Shown one piece after another: positions 22,398-33,439 of a stretch of DNA of 64,000 bases. Source of the stretch: Ceratopteris richardii (Eukaryota > Streptophyta > Polypodiopsida > Polypodiales > Pteridaceae); the NCBI GenBank assembly GCA_020310875.1, contig CM035412.1:134429368-134493367 (forward strand), given 5' to 3'. How positions within the stretch are numbered: the first letter of the stretch is position 1; each line of letters begins with the position of its first letter. The notes beneath the pieces were generated by a model that was not told where the DNA came from, did no database searches, and was given only the letters and a program-made list of their open reading frames with translations. The position numbers and the translations under genes are program-made.

Positions 22398-25300
22398 ATG
22401 GTGAATACAAAGGAGTTATCAATTCATGACTTCAAGGCAGAATCAGTCACTCTGTCAAGAGGTCATTGGTTCCTAGACAATGAAGCTGTGGAAGAACAGG
22501 TGGACCTAGAGTCAGATGAAGAGCCAGAAATTCCAGAAGTTGAGAAGGTGGTGAAGGAACTCAAGGAGGCCTTAACCATAATTGGTCAGCACATATTCAC
22601 AGTAGGAGTAGGAGGATATAAATATACAATGTTATGTCAAGAGTTCTACAGGTTCCAAAGAGTTGTTGTCAATATGAAAAGATGGAAGGCAATAGGGTTG
22701 CACAAAATATTGGAAGAGCCTATCTTTTTCATTGATTTTGAGAGAGTGGCACAAGTAATGAGCAGTCTGCTGGAAATAGGAAAAGGGAATGATGCTTATT
22801 TCCAATGCAAAGTCAAGAACAAAGATAATCAGGAGGTGGGTATCACTATCACAACAGAACATATCAGAGCAGCATTACAATTCTACCCAATGGGAACCAA
22901 GCTTGATCCCAGCTTTGTAAAGAAGAATAAGGAAACCTATACAGGGTATGCGAAATTCATTGACTTTAAAGGAAGAGAGAATGAAGAATATGCCACAAGG
23001 ATGTTCTTACAATATTTCTGCTTCCCAAAGCTACCAAGGTATACCATGCCACATAAGTCTGTGACACTGTTGATGTTCAACAACAAGGATAGAACCAAAC
23101 CCTTTGGAGTAATGGATGTGACACCATACATCCATGAACAACTAAAAGAAGCAGCAAAACACTGGGAACAGAAGAAATTCATGAATGGAGCCCAGTTTTT
23201 AACAAGGCTCATGTATCACGTCCTAGGAATGGAAGATCAATTGAAACTGGCTCTAGAGGCACAGTATTTTAGAAACCTTATGTCAGGAATCAAGAGTCCT
23301 CCAAGGAAAATGGCTGAGAAGGAAATAGAAGGACAAACCCGCATGAGGGGAACAGGAATGAAAAGAAAAGTAATATCTGAGGAAGTGATTCCGGTGAAGA
23401 AAAGGAGGTTGGACCCAAGAAAGGTTGAACTAGAGATGGAGGAAGCTACAAAAGAAGAACATGAAGATGCACAGAAGAAGGTACAATCCTCTAGTGATCC
23501 TCATCCACCCCAAACAAGCAAAGAATAATTATACACTTATTTAACCCAAGGAAATAACAAAAGAGCAATGTATGAGGCACAATATCAGAAGATGCTGAAA
23601 GATTATTCATGCAAGGCTACGGATTGGGTTCAAGAGGAGGTGGAGCACTATGAAGCACTTCATGATCAGATGATGACAGTTGAAACATAAGAGGTGTTTG
23701 TTAGAAAGGAAGTTGAGTTGCTAGCTTACTTCAAAGAATTGCAAGGACCTCTAGAAACCAGAACCACTATTGTTATAAAAAAGAAGGCTCCAAAGAAACC
23801 AATACAAAAGAAGAAGTTGACCAAGAAGCGAAGAGGAAAATCAGTAGTTGAAACTATAATCACAAAAGAAATGGAGGAGGTGATAGTAGAAGAAACACAG
23901 AAGCCATCCACTGTGGTAGAAGCATCAAGACTCAAAGAACCAGAAAGAGGAGGACCTTCACATTTTTCCTCTGATTTTGAAAGTGATATTGAGAGCTTTT
24001 TATTAAAGAGTCTGAATTTATCAATACCAAATACTCCTAATGTGATTACACAGGCCCCTGAGAAGCAGAAAACACCTGAAGAGTTGAAGAAGAAGTCTCA
24101 GGAGAAGCAGATGCAGGAACAGGAAATGAAACATCTCAGTTTTGAAGATGAAAGAAGGTTGATGAAAGGAAAAGCAGCTATGATAGAACAAGAAAGTGAA
24201 ATGAGAGAAGAAGTTAGTTGTGGGCTGGTGCATACAGGAGTAAAATCAGTATGGATAAAACCCTCACAAACCTACTTCAAATTAGATGAGAGCATAGCAG
24301 AAATAGCCAAAAAAGCACAGATAAGCAGTCTAGTCATAAATCAAAAAGGTGCAGATCAAGATCAAATTCAGGAAGAAGAGGAAATAGTAGTGAAAAGCAA
24401 TATTCAAGAAGTCCCAGGAGGAGTAGTGGAAAAGGAGATTATCCAAAGTATAAAAGATGTACTGCATGTTTTGAAGAACAATGAAGAATTTACAACCAAT
24501 GAAGATTAAGAACAAGAGGGAGCAATGGATCTCATGGACATTGATGAGCAGGAGGAAGAACACAAAGAACAAAAAAGTAATGATCAGGTCAAAATTTTTG
24601 AGGAGACTGAATCAAGTCTAGTCCAGGAAAAGGAAGGACAGGAAGAACAAACAGGTAAAGGTCAGGGAAACTCTGTTGGGAAAATTGAATATACTCTATT
24701 TCAGGAAACCCTAAGCCCCGAAAAGGAGGTACAAATAAAGGAGGGACACCTCTCTGAAGAGAAGCAACAGGTGATGGAGAATGAAAAGGTACGGGGAATA
24801 AAGTTGACTTCAGATGTCTTAGAGCAGAGGAATCTGGGTGCTCAAATTTTGGAACATGAAGAAGACATGGCAGATACAGAAACACTGGAGACTCATCTAA
24901 GCAATGAAGAACACCAGGCCAAGGATTTAGAATATGAAGAAGAAGAGGAAGAGGAGGATGAATGCAAAGAGGACAAACAAATAGAAGCTAAACAAATGGA
25001 AATGGAAGGGGGATTGGAAAGAATACCCAAGAATATAAGATCAGCTTGTCAGATTATTATGAATAACATTGAACAGTTCAGACCTTCAAGCAGGAACATG
25101 ATCATTTCAGGAATGGTAGCAGAGTCTGAATTTGAGAAAGGCAGTATGATTATTAAAGAGCACAAAAGAGAGAAGGAACAAATGTCAGAACAACTGAGGA
25201 AGGTGCAAGAGAAAAATGAGGAATTTACAAACAGGATAATTGCTTTGGAAGAGTTAGAACTGCAGAAACAAAATAAAATTCAATATCTAGAAGAAAAGAG

Positions 25301-26894
25301 TGTAAAACTAAGAGAGCAGAATAATAAATTGGAAATGGAGTTGAGAAAAATTGAAGGAAGATACAGAACCTTGCAGACTTCCTATTAGATTTTGACCAAA
25401 GCAAATGAAGAAATCAACAAGTTGCTATTGGAGGAAGGTCAGTTAAAGGATGAAAGTCAGACAACTCAGATGACAGAGGAAGAAAAGGAAGAATTACAAA
25501 AAAAAATTAAGAGATTACCACTAGAATTGAAAGAAGCCATGGAACTAGAGAAGCAGGCTAGTATACATGCTGCTACATCAATGAGAGGATATAACAAGTT
25601 GCACATGGACATGGAAAAAGAAAGAAGTGATTGGCAGACAAAGAGGGAAAAGGAAAAAAATGAATGGATAAAAGAAAGAGAATCATGGGCAAAACAGAAT
25701 GGAAGTCTGATGATGACAATAGAGGAATTACAGAAAAAGCTGGATAAGCCACAAGTTCAGGAAGAAACATATGTATAGACCACATATACAGAAGAATATG
25801 AGGTAGAAAATAATGATGGAATACAACATGACAGTGAACCAGCAGATAAAAGACCAGAGGGAGAATATTCAGAAGAATTTGTAAAAAAATTGCTGACAAA
25901 TAGAGATTCTAGAATGGAGTTTATCAGGAAAATGCATGATGAATATGAAGCTCAAATTGTCACATTTGCATTGAATAAGGGGATTAATCCAGACCAGCAT
26001 CATTGGACCGCAGATGGATTGGGTATACCATTGTGTATGATCATGGAGAGTATCAAGAACTATCAGTTGGCCAGAGTTGGGCTACCTCCAAATAAATATC
26101 TTGAGTATGAAGAGGATATCAATGTGACTAAAGAATTATTTGAAAGAGCCAATCCAAAGTGGAGGAACAAATGGTTGGATGCCAACAAAGAATGTAGGAA
26201 AATTTGGAAGGAGGCACCTCTTCACTTAAAAATTAATCCAGCTTACTGTCCAGTGGCAAGAAGAAGAGAATGGACAATTTTTTGGGAAAGATGGAGAGAA
26301 GGTCAAATCCCACCTAAGTGGTTGAATTTCCCAAAAATAGCCGGTCCAAAGGTAGGCACATGGCCTACAAAAAACTACATGGTGAATACAGCTGAGTCCG
26401 TGATAGCTACATACAAAGATGTAAACGACCCTGCATGCATTCTACTTATCAGAATAATGAGATTAACTTTGGCTTGTATAGAAACATACACCGATACAGA
26501 TATCAGAACATTAAATTACATTGGCTTCAATTCTCCAACAGATGCATTATTTTTTTATCTTAGCGAAACACCTGATAGAATCTGTTTAATGGCATATTAC
26601 AGCAGAGTAATATTTTTGGGCAGTCATTACTTTCAAATTTTTGAAGATGCATTTGATTACGGGTTTTTTGAAAGAGAATAAGAGATTTTTGGAAATTTGT
26701 CAGTTGTTACTAAGTCTAGACTCACAGCATATGAAGCCGCCTATACAGAGTACTTGAAAAAGGACGTCATTGATAAACCAGAAGCTGCAGTACAATGGAG
26801 AAAGGCATTGTTTGAAATGGTCAATAACCTAAACATTACAGAAAGGAAAAGTCATGACTTGCTGTCACAAGTCTATCAAAGAAAGAAAAAGTGA
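22398..26894 (+). pseudogene. Element B ORF3 (one frame of ~1500 codons with six in-frame stops)
   Basis: All readable blocks from 22398 to 26894 share one frame. Stops are at 23526-23528, about 23688, 24507-24509, 25386-25388, 25776-25778 and 26679-26681 (TAA or TAG), and I see no frameshift. Order: N-terminal domain with SRGHWFLDN, FLQYFCFPKLPRYTMP and FLTRLMYHVLG; a Lys-rich segment (~23770-23850); an acidic Glu/Lys-rich middle in place of the Pro-rich stretch of A; a long coiled coil (~25140-25380 and 25400-25770); and a C-terminal domain with INPAYCPVARRREW and FNSPTDALFFYL. A and D share the order. The protein is unidentified. Heptads and lack of membrane segments suggest a structural role (inference). 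Confidence 0.72.
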
Positions 26895-26950
26895 AGAAAA
26901 GCAATCAGCACAGAAGAGCAGGAAAGTCTTTTGTCAGGAGCCAAAAGGTT

Positions 26951-26964
26951 TAGGAGGGGAAGGA
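26951..26964 (+). other. Polypurine tract of element B
   Basis: TAGGAGGGGAAGGA directly precedes the 3' LTR start TGTTAGAAG at 26965. Confidence 0.8.
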
Positions 26965-27603
26965 TGTTAGAAGATGTATTTTTTGAAGCCTTTTTGAAGA
27001 AAAATAATGGTAAAATGACAAAAACTTGTAAAAATATTTACACAACTGTTGTAAAAATAAGGAAGAGTCTTCCTTATGTAGGATAGAATCTTATGTATTT
27101 TTTCTAGAATTTTTGGAAACTCCTAGATAGCATATTTTTAGAATAATAGAGGAAAAGACCAAAATTCAAGTGTGAAAAGGGACACTTGAAAATGTATATA
27201 AGATAATTTCCTCTATTATGAGGGGGTTGGTTAATCATTTGTTTACATGCTATCCAAGTGAATAGAGAAAGAGCTTCCTGCTGAAAATCGTGTTTTTTCC
27301 TCTTTGTGTGGTTTCTTTGATTTGTGAGTTCAATTCTTATGTATCCATGGAGATTTGTGAGCTTCTATTGTGTAAATCTGTTGAATGTGAGTGAAGAGAG
27401 CTGAATACTGATGTGTTGAGTGATAAGTTGATGAAGAATGGTGCTGGAGATGAAAATCGTCTGTTTTCACAGAATCGCGATTGTCTCGTCTGTATGGTTC
27501 AGGTAATATTTTTGAGTTTTGACTTCATAATTGTGTTCTACTGATGAAATAGCATGTATTAGACACCAAGATTGTGGAAAATGGTGGAGATTTGCTCAAG
27601 ATA
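26965..27603 (+). repeat. Element B 3' LTR, left portion (639 bp)
   Basis: It aligns without gaps to the first 639 bp of the 5' LTR and is interrupted after AGATA by copia element K. Confidence 0.93.
27599..27603. repeat. Target-site duplication AGATA of copia element K (left copy; right copy at 33234-33238)
   Basis: AGATA precedes TGTTAGAGTATG and is repeated after TTTTACA at the right end. The uninterrupted 5' LTR of element B has AGATA once at the equivalent place, so the empty site is visible in this window. Confidence 0.95.
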
Positions 27604-28321
27604 TGTTAGAGTATGATCAATGTCTACCCCTCATGATTGTATGCACATTTTGTAAGGCCCCCTTTATGAGGAGAAGCCAAGCGTGCATTACCCAATTGAT
27701 GGGAATCCCAACTTGAATGTTGGATGAAGGTCATATTGGACCATGTAAGATATTATAAGGAAAGGGAGTTACCAGGGTCCCCAATTGTGGGGTCCGGGGC
27801 AGCGGTGAGCAGCCCCGGCTGGGGGGTCCAAGGGGGCCAGCGGGCCCCCTGGCTGGGGGGTCCCAGGGGGCCAGCGGGCCCCCTGGTGGGGGTCCGGGGG
27901 CAGCGCCCCCGGCGCGACGGTAAAGGGAATATTCCATGGAATATTCCCTGTCGGAGTCAGAAATCATTTATATTTGTTAGGTCGGTTCAACCAGTCTAAG
28001 CCGTGTATGGCAATTACGCGGGCGGTGGCCGCCCACGCTCTACTGCCCATGTATAGCCGTCCATGGCAGGCCACCCATGATCCTATATATACATGACTTC
28101 TGCACTACCTAAGACATTGAGTTGAGCCAGCATACCTCTACCTTGTATCTCCCTATCTAGAGTTGTCTAGATCATCATTTAAGCTCTACCTTGAGAGCGC
28201 ACGGGTGGACAACGCCATCATCTTTGTACTTGCTGCTAGTAGAAAATTGTTGAGATTCTCCTATATCTGTTATCTTCTCTGCTATTGCTCCTGTGTTATA
28301 TTGCGTAACTATTGTTTTACA
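27604..28321 (+). repeat. Element K 5' LTR (718 bp)
   Basis: TGTTAGAG to TTTTACA. It contains a very GC-rich block (27780-27915) in which a segment with AGGGGGCCAGCGGGCCCCCT occurs twice. A 24-bp perfect palindrome follows at 27925-27948, and a TATA-like TATATATA at 28084-28091. The GC-rich block stands out from AT-rich surroundings. An open frame on each strand across it recurs in both LTRs and is not a gene. Confidence 0.95.
28084..28091 (+). promoter_or_regulatory. TATA box in element K LTR
   Basis: TATATATA lies about 140 bp downstream of the palindrome and 230 bp before the LTR end, a plausible core promoter for the element transcript. Confidence 0.5.
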
Positions 28322-28333
28322 TGGTATCAGAGC
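28322..28333 (+). other. Primer-binding site of element K
   Basis: TGGTATCAGAGC begins at the base after the LTR. It is complementary to the 3' end of initiator tRNA-Met, as in most plant copia elements. Confidence 0.92.
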
Positions 28334-28416
28334 TGTAAGGTTCGAATAGCTTGAGAAGTATCATTATTTTAGCCTACTAGCAGACTAGAATATCAGTAGA
28401 TTATTCGAGTGATTAC

Positions 28417-31400
28417 ATGATGGCTTCATCATCGAACAGTAGTCTTGGTGCTTCAGCTAATGTTAATGCTGCACCTATTCGAATTCGTCCACCTGCATTC
28501 ACTGAAGGGAAGCTGGATGGAACCAACTATACACTCTGGAAGTTCAAAATTTCTGCAATTTTGGACTCCTATGAATTACTTGACACTGTCATGGGACCGA
28601 TGGGATTGGATCCAGAGCCTATACCAGTTGAAGATCCAGCAAATTCAAGATTGATGATTCAGCCAGATCCAGATCTTCTACGAGCTTGGAAGAGGCGGAA
28701 TGCTGATGCATTATGTGCGATTGTCACTAGTGTAAGTGATTCTGTGCTTACTTTAGTTCAACATACTACTAAAGCACATGAGGCTTGGGGCATATTGGCT
28801 CGACAATATGAGACCAAGAACCACACTAGGATACAGAATTTAGAAAATCAGTTGGCAAATGAAAAGCATTCTGATTCTGAAAAGGCTGAAGATTTTATCA
28901 AACGGATAAAGCATCTTCAAGATCAATTGGCTGCAGTTGGTGTTGTTATAACACCAGAAGAGCTAGCTCGAAGATCTGTACGTGTTCTTCCAGCAAAGTA
29001 TGATGGATTAGTAACAGCCCTTAACACTCAGGTAAGGCCAACTCCTCTTACATTTGAAGAGTTTTGTGCCATGCTTTTAGAAGAAGAGATGCGGCTGAAG
29101 AATCGGCAAAGTACAACTGATGCTGCATTCTCAGCAAATGCAAAAGGTAAAGGCTCTTCAGAGGGATCAAAGAAGAAGCCAAAGAAGAAAAAGTTCACAG
29201 GAAGTTGCTTCTATTGTGAAAAGAAAGGCCATGCCATCAAGGATTGCAGAAAGAAGCAAGCTGATGAACGGAATGGGACTGTAAAATCATCATGGAAGAA
29301 CAAAGAGTCTGCAAACAACACAGAGCTGGAACTTTGGGTAGCTATTGAAGAGGTATGTTCATCTGCTCAAGCTCGTGTTGATGAGCCATGGATTTTAGAT
29401 AGTGGAGCTTCTCGCCATATGACTAGTAAAAAGGATTGGTATAGTTCCCTAGTGCCTCTGCGGGAATCCATCAATGTAGTGGTGGGAAACGACTCCAAGT
29501 GTCCAGCTGAAGGAACTGGAACCATCTCTTTTATCACTTCTCCAGGTGTTGAGAAAAAGTTATCCGATGTTCTCTATGTACCTACACTCAAAAGAAATTT
29601 GTTGTCAGTTTCTGCAATAACAGATCGTGGACTCGAAGTTCACTTCAATAAGAGTGGTGCGGAAATCATGGATTCATCAGGTAATGTTGTAGGTAAAGGC
29701 ACACGACGGGATAACTTGTATGAGTTAAGTGCTTTAACTGCTACAGAAGATAAAGATATAAGCAGGTTATGGCACCAACGATTTGGGCATCTCGGATTTG
29801 CAGTTTTGAAGGAGATGCAACGAACAGGGATGGTTGCTCATTTGCCTGCATTTTCAGAGTTGCAGGAACCTTGTGAAGCTTGTATGATGGGCAAGCAACA
29901 ACGAAAGGCATTTCCAAGAGAGACCAGCAATCGATCTCAAGCTCCTCTAGAGTTGGTACATGCTGATCTCTGCGGTAAAATGTCTACACCTGCTTTAGGA
30001 GGATCTTTCTACTTCTTGCTGTTAGTCGACGATTATAGTAGAAAGATGTGGGTTTATTTCATTCGAGAGAAGGCTGATGCTTTTGAAAAATTTAAAGCGT
30101 GGCATAAGTATGTAGAAAGTGAATCAGGAAGGAAACTGAAGAAATTTAGAACAGATAGAGGAGGTGAATTCTTGTCAACAGAATTCAACAATTACTGTAA
30201 GGAGCATGGTGTGAAAAGGCAACTTACCACAGCTCATACACCTCAACAAAATGGCGTTGTTGAGCGCAGGAACAGGACAGTAGTTGAAATGGCTCGTTGT
30301 ACGTTAAAGGCTCAAGACATGCCTGATTCATTCTGGGCAGAAGCAGTCAATACAGCAGTCTACATCCTCAATCGAAGCTACACAAAAGCTCTGAAGGGGA
30401 TGACTCCTCAAGAAGCATATTCTGGTAAAAAGCCTTCAGTTTTGCATTTCAGAATTTTTGGTTGTTTCTGTTATGCACATATTCCTGATTCAACAAGATC
30501 AAAGTTGGATTCAAAAAGCAAAAAGTGTGTCTTCCTAGGATATAGTGAAGAGTCTAAAGCATACAGGTTATGGGATCCTGAGGCAAGGAAGATTTTTGTC
30601 AGCCGAGATGTGATGTTTGATGAACGACCACACTTAGTAGAAGATAAAGGTAAATCTACTATCTCATCAAACGGAGAAATATCTCACCTTGTGCCTATCA
30701 AAAGACAGGTTAAAGTTGAGGAGGAGGAAACATCTGATGGAGAAATTTCCTCAATAAAAAGCCAACCAATTGTAGCTGCACAGCGTAAGCCACTACCGAA
30801 GTGGGCACAACAGCTCTTTGATGATCACAATCCACATGTAGATGCACCAGAATCATCATCGGATGGATTACGAAGATCAAAGAGAATAGAGGAGCAAAGA
30901 AGAGCCTCAGAACACATTGTTAACATGGCTCTAATGGCAGATATCATGGGTTCGATAAAGGAACCTACCACCATTGAAGAAGCCATTGATGATCCAGATT
31001 GGAGAGCGGCAATGCAGTCTGAGTATGATAGTATACTCAAAAATGATACATGGGATCTAGTCGACTTGCCGCCAAAGAAGAAGGTAATAGGTACTAAATG
31101 GATTTGGAAAGCTAAGTATAAAGCTGATGGAACATTAGAAAAGTATAAGGCACGATTAGTTGCACAGGGTTTTTCACAGATTGAAGGATTTGATGTTCAA
31201 GAAACTTTTGCACCAACAGCACGCATGACAACTATTCGGACGGTACTTGCAGTAGCTGCACAAAAGTCTTGGCCTATTTTCCAGATGGATGTCAAATCTG
31301 CATTTTTGAATGGTCACCTCAAGGAGGAGGTATATGTATCTCAACCACCAGGTTTTGAGGTGCCCAATTCAGAAAATAAAGTTTGCAGGTTGAAGAAAGC

Positions 31401-32487
31401 TTTGTATGGACTTAAGCAAGCTCCACGGGCTTGGTACCAACGAATTGATCATTTTTTCAAAAATATGGGTTTTGAAAGAAGTACTTCTGATGCTAACTTG
31501 TATGTAACGAAAAGGGATAGCAAGCTAGTTGTTGTCATTGTATATGTAGATGATTTGATCATTACAGGAGATCATCAGGAACTCATCAATCAAACTCAGA
31601 TCAGCTTGGGAACTGAGTTTGAAATGACAGACTTAGGTCTACTCCATTTTTGTCTGGGAATTGAAGTATGGCAAAGGAAGGATGGCATTTTCATCTCACA
31701 ACAAAAATATTCCAAAGAAATTCTCAAGGCATTTGGAATGATGGACTGCAAACCAACTAGCACACCTATGGAGGTAAATCATAAGCTATCTATGGATGAT
31801 AACATGCCTGATGTAGATGCTAAGAAGTATAGGAAGCTCGTTGGAAGTCTTATTTTTCTGTGCAACACTAGACCAGACATTTGCTATGCTGTTGGAGTGT
31901 TAAGCAGGTTTTCCAACAAACCTAAGGAGAGTCACTGGAACGCTGGAATGCGAATTCTAAGGTACATTGCAGGAACCTTGGATTTTGGTATTTTGTATAC
32001 CACAGGTGATACACTCCAAGGATATTGTGATTCAGATTGGGCTGGAGATTGTGATTCTAGAAAATCAGTTTCTGGATATTGTTTCTCACTTGGTTCAGGA
32101 ATATTTTCTTGGGTAAGTAGGAAGCAACCAACTCTCGCACTCTCCTCCACTGAAGCAGAGTACAAAGCAGCTTGTTTTGCTTCTTGTGAGGCAGTCTGGT
32201 TAAGGAGAATTCTTGCAGATATAGGCTTTCCATCAAATATGCCAATTGTACTCAAGTGTGATAATCAAAGTTGTATGGCTATTGCAAAGAACCCAGTATT
32301 TCATGCTCGCACCAAGCACATAGAAGTACAGTACCATTACATTCGTGAGCTAATTGAAGATGAAATTGTGGAGCTAGAATATTGCCCAACAGAGGCAAAT
32401 TGTGCTGACATATTCACTAAAGCACTTGGAAGAGAGCAGCTCAACAAGCATCTTCAACAGATGGGCATAGGACCGAGACCTACTTGA
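28417..32487 (+). CDS. Element K gag-pol polyprotein, intact (1356 aa)
   Basis: Single uninterrupted frame, the usual length for a plant copia polyprotein. Gag (UBN2-type, with [14 protein letters not shown] near the start) leads to a complete zinc knuckle [14 protein letters not shown] at residues 264-277. The protease has DSGASRHM with its Asp at residue 328. Integrase shows the HHCC start (LWHQRFGHL ... CEACMMGKQ), then [16 protein letters not shown] and [11 protein letters not shown] as the D, D and E regions. RT carries YVDDLI (Asp pair at residues 1045-1046, bases 31549-31554) after [11 protein letters not shown]. RNase H has [18 protein letters not shown] and CDNQS. I chose the first ATG after the primer site (MMASSS). 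All catalytic residues I checked are present. Confidence 0.96.
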   Translation: MMASSSNSSLGASANVNAAPIRIRPPAFTEGKLDGTNYTLWKFKISAILDSYELLDTVMGPMGLDPEPIPVEDPANSRLMIQPDPDLLRAWKRRNADALCAIVTSVSDSVLTLVQHTTKAHEAWGILARQYETKNHTRIQNLENQLANEKHSDSEKAEDFIKRIKHLQDQLAAVGVVITPEELARRSVRVLPAKYDGLVTALNTQVRPTPLTFEEFCAMLLEEEMRLKNRQSTTDAAFSANAKGKGSSEGSKKKPKKKKFTGSCFYCEKKGHAIKDCRKKQADERNGTVKSSWKNKESANNTELELWVAIEEVCSSAQARVDEPWILDSGASRHMTSKKDWYSSLVPLRESINVVVGNDSKCPAEGTGTISFITSPGVEKKLSDVLYVPTLKRNLLSVSAITDRGLEVHFNKSGAEIMDSSGNVVGKGTRRDNLYELSALTATEDKDISRLWHQRFGHLGFAVLKEMQRTGMVAHLPAFSELQEPCEACMMGKQQRKAFPRETSNRSQAPLELVHADLCGKMSTPALGGSFYFLLLVDDYSRKMWVYFIREKADAFEKFKAWHKYVESESGRKLKKFRTDRGGEFLSTEFNNYCKEHGVKRQLTTAHTPQQNGVVERRNRTVVEMARCTLKAQDMPDSFWAEAVNTAVYILNRSYTKALKGMTPQEAYSGKKPSVLHFRIFGCFCYAHIPDSTRSKLDSKSKKCVFLGYSEESKAYRLWDPEARKIFVSRDVMFDERPHLVEDKGKSTISSNGEISHLVPIKRQVKVEEEETSDGEISSIKSQPIVAAQRKPLPKWAQQLFDDHNPHVDAPESSSDGLRRSKRIEEQRRASEHIVNMALMADIMGSIKEPTTIEEAIDDPDWRAAMQSEYDSILKNDTWDLVDLPPKKKVIGTKWIWKAKYKADGTLEKYKARLVAQGFSQIEGFDVQETFAPTARMTTIRTVLAVAAQKSWPIFQMDVKSAFLNGHLKEEVYVSQPPGFEVPNSENKVCRLKKALYGLKQAPRAWYQRIDHFFKNMGFERSTSDANLYVTKRDSKLVVVIVYVDDLIITGDHQELINQTQISLGTEFEMTDLGLLHFCLGIEVWQRKDGIFISQQKYSKEILKAFGMMDCKPTSTPMEVNHKLSMDDNMPDVDAKKYRKLVGSLIFLCNTRPDICYAVGVLSRFSNKPKESHWNAGMRILRYIAGTLDFGILYTTGDTLQGYCDSDWAGDCDSRKSVSGYCFSLGSGIFSWVSRKQPTLALSSTEAEYKAACFASCEAVWLRRILADIGFPSNMPIVLKCDNQSCMAIAKNPVFHARTKHIEVQYHYIRELIEDEIVELEYCPTEANCADIFTKALGREQLNKHLQQMGIGPRPT

Positions 32488-32506
32488 TTTATCATCGGTA
32501 AACATT

Positions 32507-32515
32507 GAGGGGGGG
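32507..32515 (+). other. Polypurine tract of element K
   Basis: GAGGGGGGG lies immediately before the 3' LTR. Confidence 0.88.
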
Positions 32516-33233
32516 TGTTAGAGTATGATCAATGTCTACCCCTCATGATTGTATGCACATTTTGTAAGGCCCCCTTTATGAGGAGAAGCCAAGCGTGCAT
32601 TACCCAATTGATGGGAATCCCAACTTGAATGTTGGATGAAGGTCATATTGGACCATGTAAGATATTATAAGGAAAGGGAGTTACCAGGGTCCCCAATTGT
32701 GGGGTCCGGGGCAGCGGTGAGCAGCCCCGGCTGGGGGGTCCAAGGGGGCCAGCGGGCCCCCTGGCTGGGGGGTCCCAGGGGGCCAGCGGGCCCCCTGGTG
32801 GGGGTCCGGGGGCAGCGCCCCCGGCGCGACGGTAAAGGGAATATTCCATGGAATATTCCCTGTCGGAGTCAGAAATCATTTATATTTGTTAGGTCGGTTC
32901 AACCAGTCTAAGCCGTGTATGGCAATTACGCGGGCGGTGGCCGCCCACGCTCTACCGCCCATGTATAGCCGTCCATGGCAGGCCACCCATGATCCTATAT
33001 ATACATGACTTCTGCACTACCTAAGACATTGAGTTGAGCCAGCATACCTCTACCTTGTATCTCCCTATCTAGAGTTGTCTAGATCACCATTTAAGCTCTA
33101 CCTTGAGAGCGCACGGGTGGACAACGCCATCATCTTTGTACTTGCTGCTAGTAGAAAATTGTTGAGATTCTCCTATATCTGTTATCTTCTCTGCTATTGC
33201 TCCTGTGTTATATTGCGTAACTATTGTTTTACA
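32516..33233 (+). repeat. Element K 3' LTR (718 bp)
   Basis: Same length as the 5' LTR with two substitutions. The palindrome recurs at 32837-32860. Confidence 0.95.
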
Positions 33234-33238
33234 AGATA

Positions 33239-33434
33239 ATCCAAACCCTAGAAATTCCTCTTCATTTTCACCATTCTCAGAAATCCTACCATTATTCTCT
33301 TATTTCTTGGATTCTATCATCTAGAAGGGGCTGTGGTCTCATGAATACTTCCAGGATTGACAAAATAAAGATGTATTGTTGATTCTTTATGCTAAATGAT
33401 TGGAGAGGACAACTCCAAAGATCAATAACAAACA
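33239..33434 (+). repeat. Element B 3' LTR, right portion (196 bp)
   Basis: It resumes exactly where the left portion stops (639 + 196 = 835 bp, the length of the 5' LTR) and ends ATAACAAACA. The flank is then GTGGT (33435-33439), the right copy of the element B target duplication. Confidence 0.93.
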
Positions 33435-33439
33435 GTGGT

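Larger units (their letters stand above)
27604..33233 (+). mobile_element. Element K: complete, young Ty1/copia retrotransposon
   Basis: 5630 bp with two 718-bp LTRs, initiator-Met-type primer site, a single intact 1356-codon polyprotein, polypurine tract and a perfect 5-bp duplication. The LTRs differ at two positions only (28044 against 32956, and 28175 against 33087), both T in the left and C in the right copy, which is 0.28%. It is the youngest insertion in the window and structurally autonomous. Whether it is transcribed cannot be seen here. Confidence 0.95.
12030..33434 (+). mobile_element. Element B: near-complete Ty3/gypsy retrotransposon carrying an extra 3' module and a nested copia element
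   Basis: It is bounded by 835-bp LTRs and a 5-bp duplication (GTGGT). Removing the copia element and its duplicated AGATA leaves about 15.8 kb. Order: LTR, Asp-type primer site, a 2.6-kb leader with a hairpin minisatellite, gag, protease, RT, RNase H, duplicated zinc domain, integrase, second protease, ORF3, polypurine tract, LTR. My hand alignment finds about 21 substitutions and no indels between the LTRs (~2.5%). All pol blocks lie in one frame and all ORF3 blocks in one frame, so inactivation is mainly by point stops plus one frame change in the zinc knuckle. RT and integrase look non-chromoviral (Tat/Athila side), which is a family-level inference. Confidence 0.9.

Noticed and set aside
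27724..27999. Small Gly/Pro-rich ORFs in the GC-rich block (also at 32636-32911)
   Set aside because: They are identical in both K LTRs and on both strands, a result of GC-rich LTR sequence without stop codons.
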